The position numbers and the translations under genes are program-made. Of a DNA stretch of 64,000 bases, positions 44,812-54,976 are shown piece after piece (position 1 is the first letter of the stretch; every line of letters begins with the position of its first letter). A model generated the notes under the pieces. It was not told the DNA's origin and did no database searches. It worked only from the letters and a program-made list of their open reading frames with translations. This stretch comes from Thermus neutrinimicus (GTDB lineage Bacteria; Deinococcota; Deinococci; Deinococcales; Thermaceae), in the NCBI RefSeq assembly GCF_022760955.1, contig NZ_JAKTNU010000004.1, positions 51,894-115,893 on the forward strand. The letters are read 5' to 3'.

Positions 44812-45687
44812 CTACTTCCCGGCCTCCTGCGCCACCCGCCGGGCGCCCCGGTAGGCCTTCCGGTAGAAGGGAGCCTCGAGGCTCTCGATCACCACCCGGC
44901 TCCCGTAGCTGCTGGCATGGGCGAAGACTCCCCGGCCCAGGTAGAGGCCCACGTGGTCGACATCCTTCCCCCCAAAGCTGAAGAAGACCAGGTCCCCCGG
45001 GCGCAAGGCCTCGGCGGGGGGAAGGGCCCGAAACTGTTCCCGGGTGGTCCGGGGAAGGGCTATGCCCAGCTCGGCATACACCTGGGCCACAAAGGCCGAA
45101 CAGTCCACGGAGGTGGGAGAGTTCGCCCCGTACTTGTAAGGCACCCCCAGGTAGCGGAGGACCACTCTGAGAAGCGGGCTCTCCGGGTCGTAATCCTCGC
45201 CCGCCAGGGGAGGCTTCCCCTGGTCGGGGGCATGGCCTCCGCCCGGGGACGAGGGAGGGGGCTCTGGGGAGGCCTTGCCCCTGTCCTCCCCCCTTTGGGC
45301 CGGGATCCTCAGGGCCTGGCCCACCTTAAGCTCCGGCGTGGAAAGCCCGTTGAGGCGCATGAGCTCCTCCACCGTGGTGCCGTAGCGGCGCGCCAGGGAG
45401 AACAGGGTATCCCCGGGAACCACCAGGTGGATGCGCTCCCCTTCTTGGGGAAGCCTAAGCACCTGCCCCGGCTGGATGAGGAAGGTATCCAGGCCATTGA
45501 GGCGCATGAGCTCCTCCACCGTGGTGCCGTAGCGCCGGGCGATGGAGAACAGGGTATCCCCCGGGGCCACGGTGTGGGATAGGGAAGGCCCCTCGAGGGA
45601 ACCCCCTTGGGGCAGGCCGGAACCCACCTGGGCCAGGCTCCAGGGGAAGAACACCCACAAGACCACCAGGGCCCACCTCCAGAGCAT
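44812..45687 (-). CDS. LysM-NlpC/P60 cell-wall hydrolase
   Basis: A 291-aa exported peptidoglycan hydrolase. Residues 1-19 are a signal peptide ([14 protein letters not shown]). Two LysM repeats follow ([18 protein letters not shown] near 37-80; [17 protein letters not shown] near 88-132). After a Pro/Ser linker comes the NlpC/P60 domain, with the catalytic Cys in VDCSAF and His in [10 protein letters not shown], and HASS. The start ATG follows a TAGAAT box by 6 bases. It is convergent with the nitroreductase gene. Confidence 0.92.
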   Translation of the reverse strand: MLWRWALVVLWVFFPWSLAQVGSGLPQGGSLEGPSLSHTVAPGDTLFSIARRYGTTVEELMRLNGLDTFLIQPGQVLRLPQEGERIHLVVPGDTLFSLARRYGTTVEELMRLNGLSTPELKVGQALRIPAQRGEDRGKASPEPPPSSPGGGHAPDQGKPPLAGEDYDPESPLLRVVLRYLGVPYKYGANSPTSVDCSAFVAQVYAELGIALPRTTREQFRALPPAEALRPGDLVFFSFGGKDVDHVGLYLGRGVFAHASSYGSRVVIESLEAPFYRKAYRGARRVAQEAGK

Positions 45688-45693
45688 GGCCCC

Positions 45694-45699
45694 ATTCTA
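45694..45699 (-). promoter_or_regulatory. -10 box of the LysM-NlpC gene
   Basis: TAGAAT on the minus strand ends 6 bases before the ATG at 45687. It diverges from the tRNA-Trp promoter about 20 bases away. Confidence 0.55.
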
Positions 45700-45713
45700 C
45701 AGGAAGGCGCCCC

Positions 45714-45742
45714 TTGGCCTTTTCCCAGGGGTGTGCTACAAT
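45714..45742 (+). promoter_or_regulatory. Promoter of tRNA-Trp
   Basis: TTGGCC (45714-45719), a 17-base spacer, then TACAAT (45737-45742) preceded by TGC, an extended -10. The expected start is about 5-7 bases before the tRNA. Confidence 0.75.
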
Positions 45743-45754
45743 CCCTGAAGGCGG

Positions 45755-45830
45755 GGGCCGTTAGCTCAACTGGCAGAGCACCGGTCTCCAAAACCGGGGG
45801 TTGGAGGTTCGAGTCCTTCACGGCCCGCCA
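45755..45830 (+). tRNA. tRNA-Trp (CCA)
   Basis: A 76-base cloverleaf with acceptor arms GGGCCGT/ACGGCCC, discriminator G and an encoded CCA end. The D arm holds TAGCTCAACTGGCAGAGCA. The anticodon loop CTCCAAA gives CCA for Trp. The T arm holds GGTTCGAGTCC. It is followed directly by two hairpins. Confidence 0.97.
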
Positions 45831-45831
45831 T

Positions 45832-45876
45832 CCCAGCCCAAAGGGCTGGGTGCAAGGCCCCTCGAGGGCCTTTTTT
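45832..45876 (+). terminator. Tandem hairpins and terminator after tRNA-Trp
   Basis: The first hairpin has arms CCCAGCCC and GGGCTGGG (45832-45850). The second has arms AAGGCCC and GGGCCTT (45854-45872) and runs into TTTTTT. The second is a standard rho-independent terminator. The GidA-related gene starts 17 bases later and may be reached only by read-through. Confidence 0.85.
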
Positions 45877-45893
45877 CCATCCTTCCGCCTGCC

Positions 45894-46592
45894 ATGCAGG
45901 ACTACCAGGTGCTCATCGTGGGGGCGGGCTTTGCGGGAAGCGAGGCCGCCTACCGTTTGGCGGAGGGGGGGGTGCGGGTGGGCCTCCTCACCCAGAGCCT
46001 GGACTCGGTGATGATGCCCTTCCTGCCCCCAAAGCCCCCCTTCCCGGAAGGAAGCCTCCTGGCCCGGGCCTACGACCCAGCCGATCCCCGGCTTTGGGCC
46101 TTCCACGCCCGGGCCAAATACCTCCTGGAAAACCAGCCCAACCTGCACCTTTTCCAGGCCACCGCCACGGAACTCCTCCTCGAGGGGAAAAGGGTGGTGG
46201 GGGTGGGCACGTGGGAAGGCCCCCCGGCCAGGGCCTCCCGCGTGGTGTTGGCGGTGGGGAGCTTTCTTGGGGCCAGGCTCCGCATGGGCGGGGTGGAGGA
46301 GGAGGCGGGCCGGCTCTCCGAGGCCAGCTATCCGGACCTCTTCCTCCACCTCCAGGCCCTAGGCTTCCGCTTCCTGAGGCGGGAGGGCGAGGTACCCGAA
46401 ACCCCGGGAACCCCCGGCTACACCGTCAGCTACCATGCCTTCCATCCGGAGGAATGGGAGGAGGCCACCTTCCGTCTAACCAGGCTCGAGGGGCTTTACG
46501 CCGTGGGTCTTTGCGTGCGGGAAGGGGAGTATGCCCTCATGAGCCAAGAAGGCCTGCGCCTGGCGGAGCACCTTCTCCATGAGCTTGGGTAG
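45894..46592 (+). CDS. GidA-related FAD-binding protein
   Basis: A 232-aa protein with an N-terminal FAD motif (VLIVGAGFAGSEAAYRLAEGG) and the GidA/MnmG-like segments VVLAVGSFLGARLRMG and LYAVGLCVREGEYALMSQEGLRLAEH. It equals the FAD-binding half of MnmG without its tRNA-binding insertions. A 232-aa GidA-related protein of this kind is known structurally from T. thermophilus; its function is unknown. The last 117 bases overlap mutY on the other strand. Confidence 0.83.
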   Translation: MQDYQVLIVGAGFAGSEAAYRLAEGGVRVGLLTQSLDSVMMPFLPPKPPFPEGSLLARAYDPADPRLWAFHARAKYLLENQPNLHLFQATATELLLEGKRVVGVGTWEGPPARASRVVLAVGSFLGARLRMGGVEEEAGRLSEASYPDLFLHLQALGFRFLRREGEVPETPGTPGYTVSYHAFHPEEWEEATFRLTRLEGLYAVGLCVREGEYALMSQEGLRLAEHLLHELG

Positions 46593-47492
46593 GGGTTTTT
46601 CCCCCGGAACCATCCCCTCCCCATCCCAGGAGGCCACATACACCGCCACCCGGAGCCGGCGGTGGGTGAGGGCGTGGCGCACCTCCCCGGCGAAGCGAGG
46701 GTCCACCCCAAAGCCTCGCACCCTCCAAGGAAGCTCCTCCTGGGGAAAGAGGGGCACCCCGTAAAGCCCGGCGAAGCGCCCTTCCAGCCTCGTTAGGTAA
46801 ACCCCTTCCCTCCCCCAAAGGACCAAGGCCGCCAAGGCTTCCTCCCGCACTTCCCGCTTCCTGCCCCCTGGGTAACGCCCCGGGTCCACCCGTCCCCGGC
46901 AAAAGGGGGCGATGGGGCACCTGGGGCAAAGGGGCCTCCGGGGCAGGCACACCGTGGCCCCCAGGTCCATGAGGGCTTGGTTCCACTCCCCCGGGGCTTC
47001 CCCTGGGGGCAGGAGGCCTTGGGCCAGGTTCCAAAGCGCCCTGGGGGCGGGGTTTTCCAGGGCAAAAACCCGGGAAAGCACCCGCCTCACGTTACCGTCC
47101 ACCGCCGCCACCCTTTCCCCAAAGGCCAAAGAGGCCACCGCCGCCGCCGTGTACGGACCCAGGCCGGGAAGCTTAAGAAGCTCGGCATGGCTTCGGGGCA
47201 GGGCCTCCACCTCCTGGGCCAGGCGGTGGAGGTGAAGGGCCCGGCGGTAGTAGCCCGCCCCCTGCCAGGCCCTAAGCACCTCCTCGGAGGAAGCCTCCCG
47301 CAAGGCCTTCAGGGTAGGGAAACGGGCCAGGAAGCGGTGGTAGTAAGGGATGGCCTGGGCGGTGCGGGTCTGTTGCAGGAGGACCTCGGCCACCAGGATG
47401 CGGTAGGGGTCCTTCTCCCCCCGCCAGGGAAGGGAGCGGGGGTTCTCCCGGTACCAGGCGAGAAGGGCTTTCTGGAGCTTCTCCACGATCAT
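46476..47492 (-). CDS. mutY: Adenine DNA glycosylase MutY
   Basis: Removes adenine mispaired with 8-oxoguanine. The 338-aa protein has the HhH-GPD domain with Glu36 (VAEVLLQQT), the helix-hairpin-helix LPGLGPYTAAAVASLAFG and the catalytic Asp in AVDGNVRRV. The 4Fe-4S ligands fit C-X6-C-X2-C-X5-C (CLPRRPLCPRCPIAPFC). The C-terminal Nudix-like domain that reads 8-oxoguanine begins near residue 210. The start ATG overlaps the upstream gene as ATGA. Confidence 0.93.
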   Translation of the reverse strand: MIVEKLQKALLAWYRENPRSLPWRGEKDPYRILVAEVLLQQTRTAQAIPYYHRFLARFPTLKALREASSEEVLRAWQGAGYYRRALHLHRLAQEVEALPRSHAELLKLPGLGPYTAAAVASLAFGERVAAVDGNVRRVLSRVFALENPAPRALWNLAQGLLPPGEAPGEWNQALMDLGATVCLPRRPLCPRCPIAPFCRGRVDPGRYPGGRKREVREEALAALVLWGREGVYLTRLEGRFAGLYGVPLFPQEELPWRVRGFGVDPRFAGEVRHALTHRRLRVAVYVASWDGEGMVPGEKPLPKLMEKVLRQAQAFLAHEGILPFPHAKTHGVKPLEPG

Positions 47493-47902
47493 GGGGCCCC
47501 GAAAAGCCTCCGGTGCTCCACCATGAGGCAACGATCGACCACCACGGGAATGCCCGCTTCCGCCAGGGCCTCTTCGAAGCCCGGGTGGCGGATACCGGAC
47601 TGGAGCCACACCAGGCCCGGCCTCAGGGCCAAGACCTCCGGCAGGTGGCCAAGAAGGGCCCCTGAGGGGCGGAAGACATCCAGGATATCCACCGGCTCGG
47701 CGATCTCCTCCAGGCTTGCCACCACCCGGGCCCCAAAAAGCTCCTCCCCGGCAAAGCGGGGATTTACGGGAAGGATGCGATACCCCTGCTCCCAGAGGTA
47801 CCGGGGCACGTAATGGGCGGGGCGGGTTGGGTCCTGGTGGGCCCCGAGGACGGCGATGGTCCGGGCCCGGCCCAAATAGGTCCTGAGCTCCCCGTCCTTC
47901 AT
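47489..47902 (-). CDS. CoA-binding domain protein (YccU-like)
   Basis: A 137-aa single-domain protein with a Rossmann fold similar to the CoA-binding domain of succinyl-CoA synthetase: TIAVLGAHQDPTRPAHYVPRYL, then ILPVNPRFAGEELFG and VDILDVFRPS. Function unknown. It is coupled by ATGA overlaps to nadE upstream and mutY downstream. Confidence 0.85.
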   Translation of the reverse strand: MKDGELRTYLGRARTIAVLGAHQDPTRPAHYVPRYLWEQGYRILPVNPRFAGEELFGARVVASLEEIAEPVDILDVFRPSGALLGHLPEVLALRPGLVWLQSGIRHPGFEEALAEAGIPVVVDRCLMVEHRRLFGAP

Positions 47903-48744
47903 GGCCGGTAGTCCAAGGGCCTCAGGTAAAACTCCCCGATGGCGGTGGAGGAAAGAAGGGCCACGGTGGGAAGGGCCCGCTTCCAGTGGGTGCGGTTTAC
48001 CCGTTCCTTGACCCGTGCGATCTCCTCCTGGGTGTAGCCCAGGCTTTGGATGTAGGCATCGGGGTAGCCCTTCAGATAATGCTCCAGGATGACATCCGCC
48101 CGGAGGTAGCGCACCCCCAGGTCCCCCTCGTCCGTCTGGCCCGGGATGAGATCCGCGGTGGGGACCTTTTCCACCACCGCCTGCGGCACCCCCAGGTACT
48201 GGGCTAGGCCCCAGACCTGGGTCTTGTACAGGTCCCCTAAGGGGTTCACGGGAGGGGTGTCGTCTCCATGCCAGGTGAAGTAGCCGAAAAGCCTTTCCGT
48301 CTTGTTGCCCGTGCCCAGGGGTAAGGCCTGGTAGGCCTGGGACTTGTCAAAGAGCACCATCATCCGCACCCGGGCCATGAGGTTGCCCTTGCGGTGGGGG
48401 GTGAGGTCCGGGGTTTGCGCGGCGTAGCCCTCCACCATGGGGGTGATGTCCACCTCCTCCAGGTCCACCCCAAAGGTTTCCGCCACCAGATGGGCGTGCT
48501 CCCGGGAAAGGGGGCTGGAGTCCCGGTGGGGGAGGAAAAGGGCATGGACCTGCTTTTGCCCTAGGGCCCGCACCGCCAGGGCCAGGGTGGTGGCGGAGTC
48601 CACCCCTCCGGATACCGCCACGATGGCCTTCCCGTAGCCCCGCCAGGAAAGCTCCTCCTGGATAAAGCGGGTGAGGAAATCCACCACCAGGGGCCAGTTA
48701 AGCTCTAGGTTTTCTTGGGCTTTGGGCGCCTGAAGGATCCTCAT
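47899..48744 (-). CDS. nadE: NAD+ synthetase, ammonia-type
   Basis: Amidates deamido-NAD+ in the last step of NAD synthesis. The 281-aa protein has the ATP pyrophosphatase loop AVSGGVDSATTLALA, the LPHRDSS segment, and GTGNKTERLFGYFTWHGDD followed by NPLGDLYKTQVW. It lacks a fused glutaminase domain, but an amidase gene with catalytic E-K-C residues overlaps its start as ATGA and could supply ammonia. Confidence 0.92.
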   Translation of the reverse strand: MRILQAPKAQENLELNWPLVVDFLTRFIQEELSWRGYGKAIVAVSGGVDSATTLALAVRALGQKQVHALFLPHRDSSPLSREHAHLVAETFGVDLEEVDITPMVEGYAAQTPDLTPHRKGNLMARVRMMVLFDKSQAYQALPLGTGNKTERLFGYFTWHGDDTPPVNPLGDLYKTQVWGLAQYLGVPQAVVEKVPTADLIPGQTDEGDLGVRYLRADVILEHYLKGYPDAYIQSLGYTQEEIARVKERVNRTHWKRALPTVALLSSTAIGEFYLRPLDYRP

Positions 48745-49607
48745 CCTCTCCCCCTTCCAAGAACCCTCTCCAGGTCCGGGAGGAGAAGGGGAAGGGCCGC
48801 CTCGAGGTCCGAAAGCAGGGGGCTATCGTAGCGCACCGGGGGAATGCGCCCAGGGTCCAGGTGGAAGAGCAGGGCGGCCTCCTCAAAGAGGGGGGCCTCG
48901 GCCAGAATCCGCCCTTCGGGCCCCACCGCCAGGCTTCCCCCGCTCATCCCCTTCCCTCCCTCAAACCCCACCAGGCTGGAGAGTACCACGTACACCCCGT
49001 GCTCCGCCGCCACCGCCCGGGCCAGGGTTCGCCAGCGCTCCACGTTCTCTGGGCGTTCCCCCTGGAAGCCCCGGGCCGGGCTTGCCGCCGGCACGTAGAT
49101 GGTCTCCGCCCCATCCAAGGCGGCGATGGCCGCGGTGATGGAGTGCCAGAAGTCCTCGCAGATGAGCATGGCCACCCGGCCGAAACGGGTGTTAAAGGCC
49201 TCCACCCGCCTGCCCCGGGCCAGGTAGCGCTCCTCGTCAAAAACCCCGTAGGTGGGCAGAAAGACCTTGCGGTGCACGTGAACCACGCGGTGGGGAAGCT
49301 CGAGGTAGGCGGCACTGTTGTAATAGGCCCCCTCATCCCGCTCATAGAAGCCCACCACCACATCCAAAAGCCCCTCCCACCCCACGGCCCGGTGCACCCC
49401 TGAGAGGAGCTCCAAAAGCTCATACCGGGTAAGGGCCAGCTCCCGTACCCCTCCCTGCAGGAAGTACCCGGTCAAGGCGGCCTCGGGAAGGACCACCACC
49501 TCGGGGGCATGGGGACGGAGGGCCTCGAGGCGCTCCGCCAAGCGGGCCAGGTTCTCTTCAACCCTGGCCTTCTCCGGGCGGAACTGCAAGACCGCGTGCC
49601 GGATCAC
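48741..49607 (-). CDS. Carbon-nitrogen hydrolase (nitrilase superfamily)
   Basis: A 288-aa amidase with the catalytic triad Glu42 (LPEAALTGY), Lys114 (HRKVFLPTY) and Cys150 (LICEDFWH). The segments resemble the glutaminase domain of glutamine-dependent NAD synthetase. It overlaps nadE by 4 bases, so a two-protein glutamine-dependent synthetase is a reasonable guess. It could equally be an unrelated amidase. It follows the GH57 gene by 4 bases. Confidence 0.82.
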   Translation of the reverse strand: MIRHAVLQFRPEKARVEENLARLAERLEALRPHAPEVVVLPEAALTGYFLQGGVRELALTRYELLELLSGVHRAVGWEGLLDVVVGFYERDEGAYYNSAAYLELPHRVVHVHRKVFLPTYGVFDEERYLARGRRVEAFNTRFGRVAMLICEDFWHSITAAIAALDGAETIYVPAASPARGFQGERPENVERWRTLARAVAAEHGVYVVLSSLVGFEGGKGMSGGSLAVGPEGRILAEAPLFEEAALLFHLDPGRIPPVRYDSPLLSDLEAALPLLLPDLERVLGRGRG

Positions 49608-49611
49608 GGAC

Positions 49612-51195
49612 CTAGCCTACACCCCCATGAAAGGCGGCGCTGGGCTCCAGGTAAAGCCTGGGGTCCGCCTCCGGGAAGGGGTTATCCCGCTCCTCCAAGG
49701 CCTTAAGCTCCTCCAAGGACGCCCCTCGGAGGAGCCGAAAGAACGCCTCGGCATGCCCTTGATAACGCTCCTTGGCGTACTCCGCCGCCTGGGCGGTATC
49801 GATGAGGAAGGGCCAGTCGGAGGCCTCGAGGAGCAAGAGCTCCCGCATGGCCTGCTGGAGCACCCTGGGGGGCAGGCTACCTTGGCGCACCGCCTCCCGC
49901 AGGGCCCCTTCCGCCCGGTACACCGTGCGCCAGTAGTCCAAGGTGGCCTCGTTGAGCCAGACCCGGTGGTCCCCGCCCCGGCCCCAGGAACCCTCAGGCA
50001 ACGCCGAGCGCACCGCCTTGCCCTGGACCGCCTCCTTGGCCGTGACCGCCTGGACCCCTCTCCTTCGGGCCAGAAGCCGCAACACCTCCTCCAACCAGGC
50101 CACCCCCTCGTACCACCAGTGGCCGAAGAGCTCCGCGTCGTAGGGGGCCAGGATCACCCCATCCGGGTGCCCCCGCGACAACCCCTCCACCAGGTCCACG
50201 AAGTGGGCAGCATGCTCCTTCACCTTGAGAAAGGCCGCCTCGGGATCGTAGGGCGCTTTGGCGGAGAGGTCTGCCTGGCGGTGGGTGACCCGCCAGTGGT
50301 GGAGGCCGGAGATGGGGTCCTTGCGGTGGAACTCCCGGTAAAGCCCCTCCCCCGGGTAGCCGTAGTCGGCGCTCCAGACCTGCAAGGAGGTCTCCAGGTT
50401 GCGGGCCAAAACCCTAAGGCCCGACTCCAGCTCGTGGACGTAGTAGGTGGCCTCGGCGCTTTCCACCGGGCCCAAGGAGGCCTCCCCGTAAGGGGAAAGG
50501 GGCCTCCCCCCCTGGACCAGGTGGGCGTCCACAAAGGTGTAGCGGATCCCCGCCCGCATGAGGAGCTCATCCACCCCCGGCCTGACCCCCTCCGGCGCCC
50601 CTTCCACAGGGGGTTTCCAGGGGCCTTTAGGCCGGTAGGCCATCTCGGGAAGCCAGTAGCCCGTGGGATCCTTGGCGAAGTGGCGGCGGTAGGTGGCCAC
50701 CCCGGTTTTGATCTGGGCCCAAAGGGCCTCGTCGTACCCCAGAAGGGGGGAGTACCCGTGGGTGGCGCTGGAGGTGAGAAGCTCCACCTGGCCCCGGTCC
50801 TGGGCCTTGCGGAAGGCGGAAAGGAGGTCCCCCTTCAGGTGGTGAAGGTGATCCAGGGTGAGCTCCCAGAAGGCCACCTGGTGGCGGGCGCTGGCCTCGA
50901 GGTCCGTCCCCTGGTAGCGGAGATAATCCCCCTGGGCCCGCTCCAGCCGGTCCCTGGCATACGCCCAAAAGCCTTCCCTCACCTTGGGATCGGCCAACTG
51001 CTCCGCCAGGATGGGGGTGATCCCTAAGGTAAACCGGGCCTCCACCCCTTCGGCATGGAGCCGTTCCAAGAGCCTTAAAAGGGGCAGATAGGTTTCCGCT
51101 ATGGCCTCGTAGAGGGTCTCCTCCCCAAAGGGCCACATCCCATGGGAACGCACATAGGGGAGGTGGGCGTGGAGGACCAGGGCAAAGCGCGCCAT
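49612..51195 (-). CDS. GH57 1,4-alpha-glucan branching enzyme
   Basis: A 527-aa family 57 glycoside hydrolase that makes alpha-1,6 branches in glycogen-like glucans. The nucleophile Glu184 ([10 protein letters not shown]) and acid/base Asp353 ([12 protein letters not shown]) are both present at the positions known for the T. thermophilus enzyme. The N-terminal HAHLPYVR motif is conserved. The C-terminal helical domain is typical of this branch. No other glycogen gene is in the window. Confidence 0.92.
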   Translation of the reverse strand: MARFALVLHAHLPYVRSHGMWPFGEETLYEAIAETYLPLLRLLERLHAEGVEARFTLGITPILAEQLADPKVREGFWAYARDRLERAQGDYLRYQGTDLEASARHQVAFWELTLDHLHHLKGDLLSAFRKAQDRGQVELLTSSATHGYSPLLGYDEALWAQIKTGVATYRRHFAKDPTGYWLPEMAYRPKGPWKPPVEGAPEGVRPGVDELLMRAGIRYTFVDAHLVQGGRPLSPYGEASLGPVESAEATYYVHELESGLRVLARNLETSLQVWSADYGYPGEGLYREFHRKDPISGLHHWRVTHRQADLSAKAPYDPEAAFLKVKEHAAHFVDLVEGLSRGHPDGVILAPYDAELFGHWWYEGVAWLEEVLRLLARRRGVQAVTAKEAVQGKAVRSALPEGSWGRGGDHRVWLNEATLDYWRTVYRAEGALREAVRQGSLPPRVLQQAMRELLLLEASDWPFLIDTAQAAEYAKERYQGHAEAFFRLLRGASLEELKALEERDNPFPEADPRLYLEPSAAFHGGVG

Positions 51196-51199
51196 GGGT

Positions 51200-52009
51200 T
51201 TAGCGTACCACGGTGCCCTCCCCGGCCAGGGCCCGCCTTATGGGGTCTTCCACCCGGGCATCGGCGAAGACCACCCGCTTCACTCCCCCCTTCACCGCCT
51301 CCACCGCCCCCATCACCTTCCGCTTCATCCGCCCTTGGGCCAGGGCCAGGTACTGGGGGTCTTCCACCCTATCCACGGGGATTTCCCGCACCAGGCTGGC
51401 CTCGTCGGGGTAGCGGGCCAGAAGGCCGGGCACGTTGGAAAGGTAGACCAGGGCCTCCGCCTGGTAGGCGGTGGCGAGAAGGGCCGCCACCTGGTCCCCA
51501 TCGGTGTTGATGGCCTCCCCCTCGTAGCTGATGGCGGGAGGGGTGATGACCGGCAGGTACCCCGCCCCAAGGAGAAGGTCCAACAGGGACCGGTTCACCC
51601 GCTCCACGGTGCCCGTGTAGTCCCCGCGGTGGATCTTGATCTTGCCGTCTTCCACGTACTTCACCGCGGTCTTCCGCCGGCCTTGGAGAAGCCTCCCATC
51701 CAGCCCGGAAAGCCCCAGGGCGTTGGCCCCCTCCCGCTGCAAAAGCTCCACCAGGCGCTTGTTCACCAGGCCGCAGTAGACCATCTCAAAGATCTCCAGG
51801 GTCCTGCGGTCGGTGAGGCGGCTCACCTGCCCCCCGGGATGGGTGAGGAACCGGGGCGGGTGGCCCAGGGCCTCCGCCACCTTGTTGGTCTCGGCGCTTC
51901 CCCCGTGGACCAAAAGAAGCCTCACCCCCTCCTTCCACAAGGAGGCGGCATCCCTGGCCACCGCCTCGTAGTTGATGCCTTCAGCACCCCCCACCTTGAC
52001 CACGATCAC
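51200..52009 (-). CDS. lysZ: [LysW]-aminoadipate kinase LysZ
   Basis: Phosphorylates the aminoadipate bound to LysW. The 269-aa amino acid kinase-fold protein is a homologue of Arg[14 protein letters not shown] at the start, [16 protein letters not shown], and the ATP site [27 protein letters not shown]. The start is GTG at 52009 with GGAGG upstream. In this pathway the amino group is protected by LysW rather than by an acetyl group. Confidence 0.93.
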   Translation of the reverse strand: MIVVKVGGAEGINYEAVARDAASLWKEGVRLLLVHGGSAETNKVAEALGHPPRFLTHPGGQVSRLTDRRTLEIFEMVYCGLVNKRLVELLQREGANALGLSGLDGRLLQGRRKTAVKYVEDGKIKIHRGDYTGTVERVNRSLLDLLLGAGYLPVITPPAISYEGEAINTDGDQVAALLATAYQAEALVYLSNVPGLLARYPDEASLVREIPVDRVEDPQYLALAQGRMKRKVMGAVEAVKGGVKRVVFADARVEDPIRRALAGEGTVVR

Positions 52010-52026
52010 GGCAACCCTCCTGGCGC

Positions 52027-53912
<1,886 letters not shown>

Positions 53913-53939
53913 GGCGAAGGCTCTTCCCCCTTCCAGGAA

Positions 53940-53967
53940 CCCCGGACCGGGCAAACCCGGCCCGGGG
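53940..53967 (-). promoter_or_regulatory. Hairpin between lysW and lysX
   Basis: Arms CCCCGGACCGGG (53940-53951) and CCCGGCCCGGGG (53956-53967) pair almost perfectly. The single mismatch would be a G-U pair in the minus-strand RNA. There is no T-run. It may protect or process the mRNA so that the short carrier message lysW is made in excess over lysX. Confidence 0.5.
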
Positions 53968-53998
53968 CCTCGAGGCTCCCTACCCTAAGGGGATGGCC

Positions 53999-54163
53999 TC
54001 ACTCTCCCCAGTCCTCAGCCTCCTCCGGGGCGGGCTCCAGGCGCAAGGGATCCAACCCCACCACCTCCAGCTCCGCACCGCAGTCCTCGCACACCACCAG
54101 TTCCCCAAGCTCCGGGTTCTCCAGGGTAAGCTCCGCACCGCATTCAGGGCAAGTGGCTACCAT
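53999..54163 (-). CDS. lysW: Lysine biosynthesis carrier protein LysW
   Basis: A 54-aa acidic zinc-ribbon carrier. Aminoadipate is attached to its C-terminal Glu, and all later intermediates stay bound. Cysteines at 5, 8, 25 and 28 ([16 protein letters not shown]) bind zinc. The tail EDWGE provides the attachment Glu. It overlaps the preceding zinc-ribbon gene by 7 bases, with a GAGGA site before the ATG. Confidence 0.93.
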   Translation of the reverse strand: MVATCPECGAELTLENPELGELVVCEDCGAELEVVGLDPLRLEPAPEEAEDWGE

Positions 54164-54474
54164 TCCTCGTCCTCCTCGTCTAACTCGCTCCAGTCAGGGA
54201 CAAACCGGAAGCCGCACTCCGGGCACTCCACCTCTTGGCCTCGATCCTCCTCGGATACCTCTAAGGTGTAGCCGCAACGGGGGCAGTCCACGAAGAAGGC
54301 CTCGAGGCCCTCCTCCGTCACCTCCACCTCGAGGGGATCCAGGGAGACCACCTCCAAAAAGGCCCCGCAAGCCTCGCACTCCAGCACGTCCCCTACTTCC
54401 AGGGTCTCCATGTCCTCGGCCAGCACCACGCTGACCTCGCCGCACACCGGGCAGGTGATCTCCAGGTCCTCCAT
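54157..54474 (-). CDS. Tandem zinc-ribbon protein related to LysW
   Basis: A 105-aa acidic protein with two zinc ribbons. The first (C8, C11, C33, C36) closely resembles LysW, including the following SLDPLEVEV. The second uses C64, C67, C84 and C87. The tail is acidic but ends in Glu-Glu-Trp, so the terminal Glu used by LysW is not the last residue. It overlaps lysW by 7 bases and has its own TAGACT box 7 bases before the ATG. It may regulate or aid the LysW system; no function is known to me. Confidence 0.72.
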   Translation of the reverse strand: MEDLEITCPVCGEVSVVLAEDMETLEVGDVLECEACGAFLEVVSLDPLEVEVTEEGLEAFFVDCPRCGYTLEVSEEDRGQEVECPECGFRFVPDWSELDEEDEEW

Positions 54475-54481
54475 AAACCCC

Positions 54482-54487
54482 AGTCTA
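54482..54487 (-). promoter_or_regulatory. -10 box before the zinc-ribbon gene
   Basis: TAGACT ends 7 bases before the ATG at 54474. Its first three bases are the lysU stop codon. It would give the carrier genes a second, internal promoter. Confidence 0.5.
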
Positions 54488-54976
54488 CTCCCCCGGGAAG
54501 CGGCCGTGCTTCTTGTAGTAGTCCAAGAGGGAACCCTCCCTCAAGGCCTCCAGGAGGAAGGGCGGCGGGGGACGCAGGGCAAAGCGCTCCCCTCCCCGCA
54601 GCAAAACCCCTCTTTCCAGATCCAGCTCCACCAAATCCCCGTCCTCTAGCGCATCCACCACCTCCTCCGATTCAAAGGGAACGATCCCCAGGTTCACCAG
54701 ATTGCGGAAGAAGATGCGGGCGTAGCTTTTGGCGATGACCACCTGGATGCCCAGCTTGCGCAGGGCCTCCGGGGCATACTCCCGGCTACTGCCAAGCCCG
54801 GCATTCCTCCCGAAAACCAGGATGTCCCCAGGCCTCACCTCCTTGGCGAACTCGGGCCGCAGGTGGGCGAAGGCGAAGGTGTGGAACCGCTCCTCCCCCA
54901 CCATGAAAGGGGCGTACTTGCCGGGAAGGATGTCGTCGGTGTTGATGTGGTCGCCGAACTTCCAAACCCTAGGCAT
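54485..54976 (-). CDS. lysU: Homoaconitase small subunit LysU
   Basis: A 163-aa swivelling domain (IPMD small-subunit type) with GDHINTDDILPGKY, FGRNAGLGSSREYAPEALR and AKSYARIFFRN. With LysT it converts homocitrate-derived cis-homoaconitate to homoisocitrate. It overlaps lysT by 8 bases. Confidence 0.93.
   Translation of the reverse strand: MPRVWKFGDHINTDDILPGKYAPFMVGEERFHTFAFAHLRPEFAKEVRPGDILVFGRNAGLGSSREYAPEALRKLGIQVVIAKSYARIFFRNLVNLGIVPFESEEVVDALEDGDLVELDLERGVLLRGGERFALRPPPPFLLEALREGSLLDYYKKHGRFPGE

Noticed and set aside
49627..51027. 466-codon plus-strand frame
   Set aside because: Opposite the GH57 enzyme, whose catalytic residues are all present.
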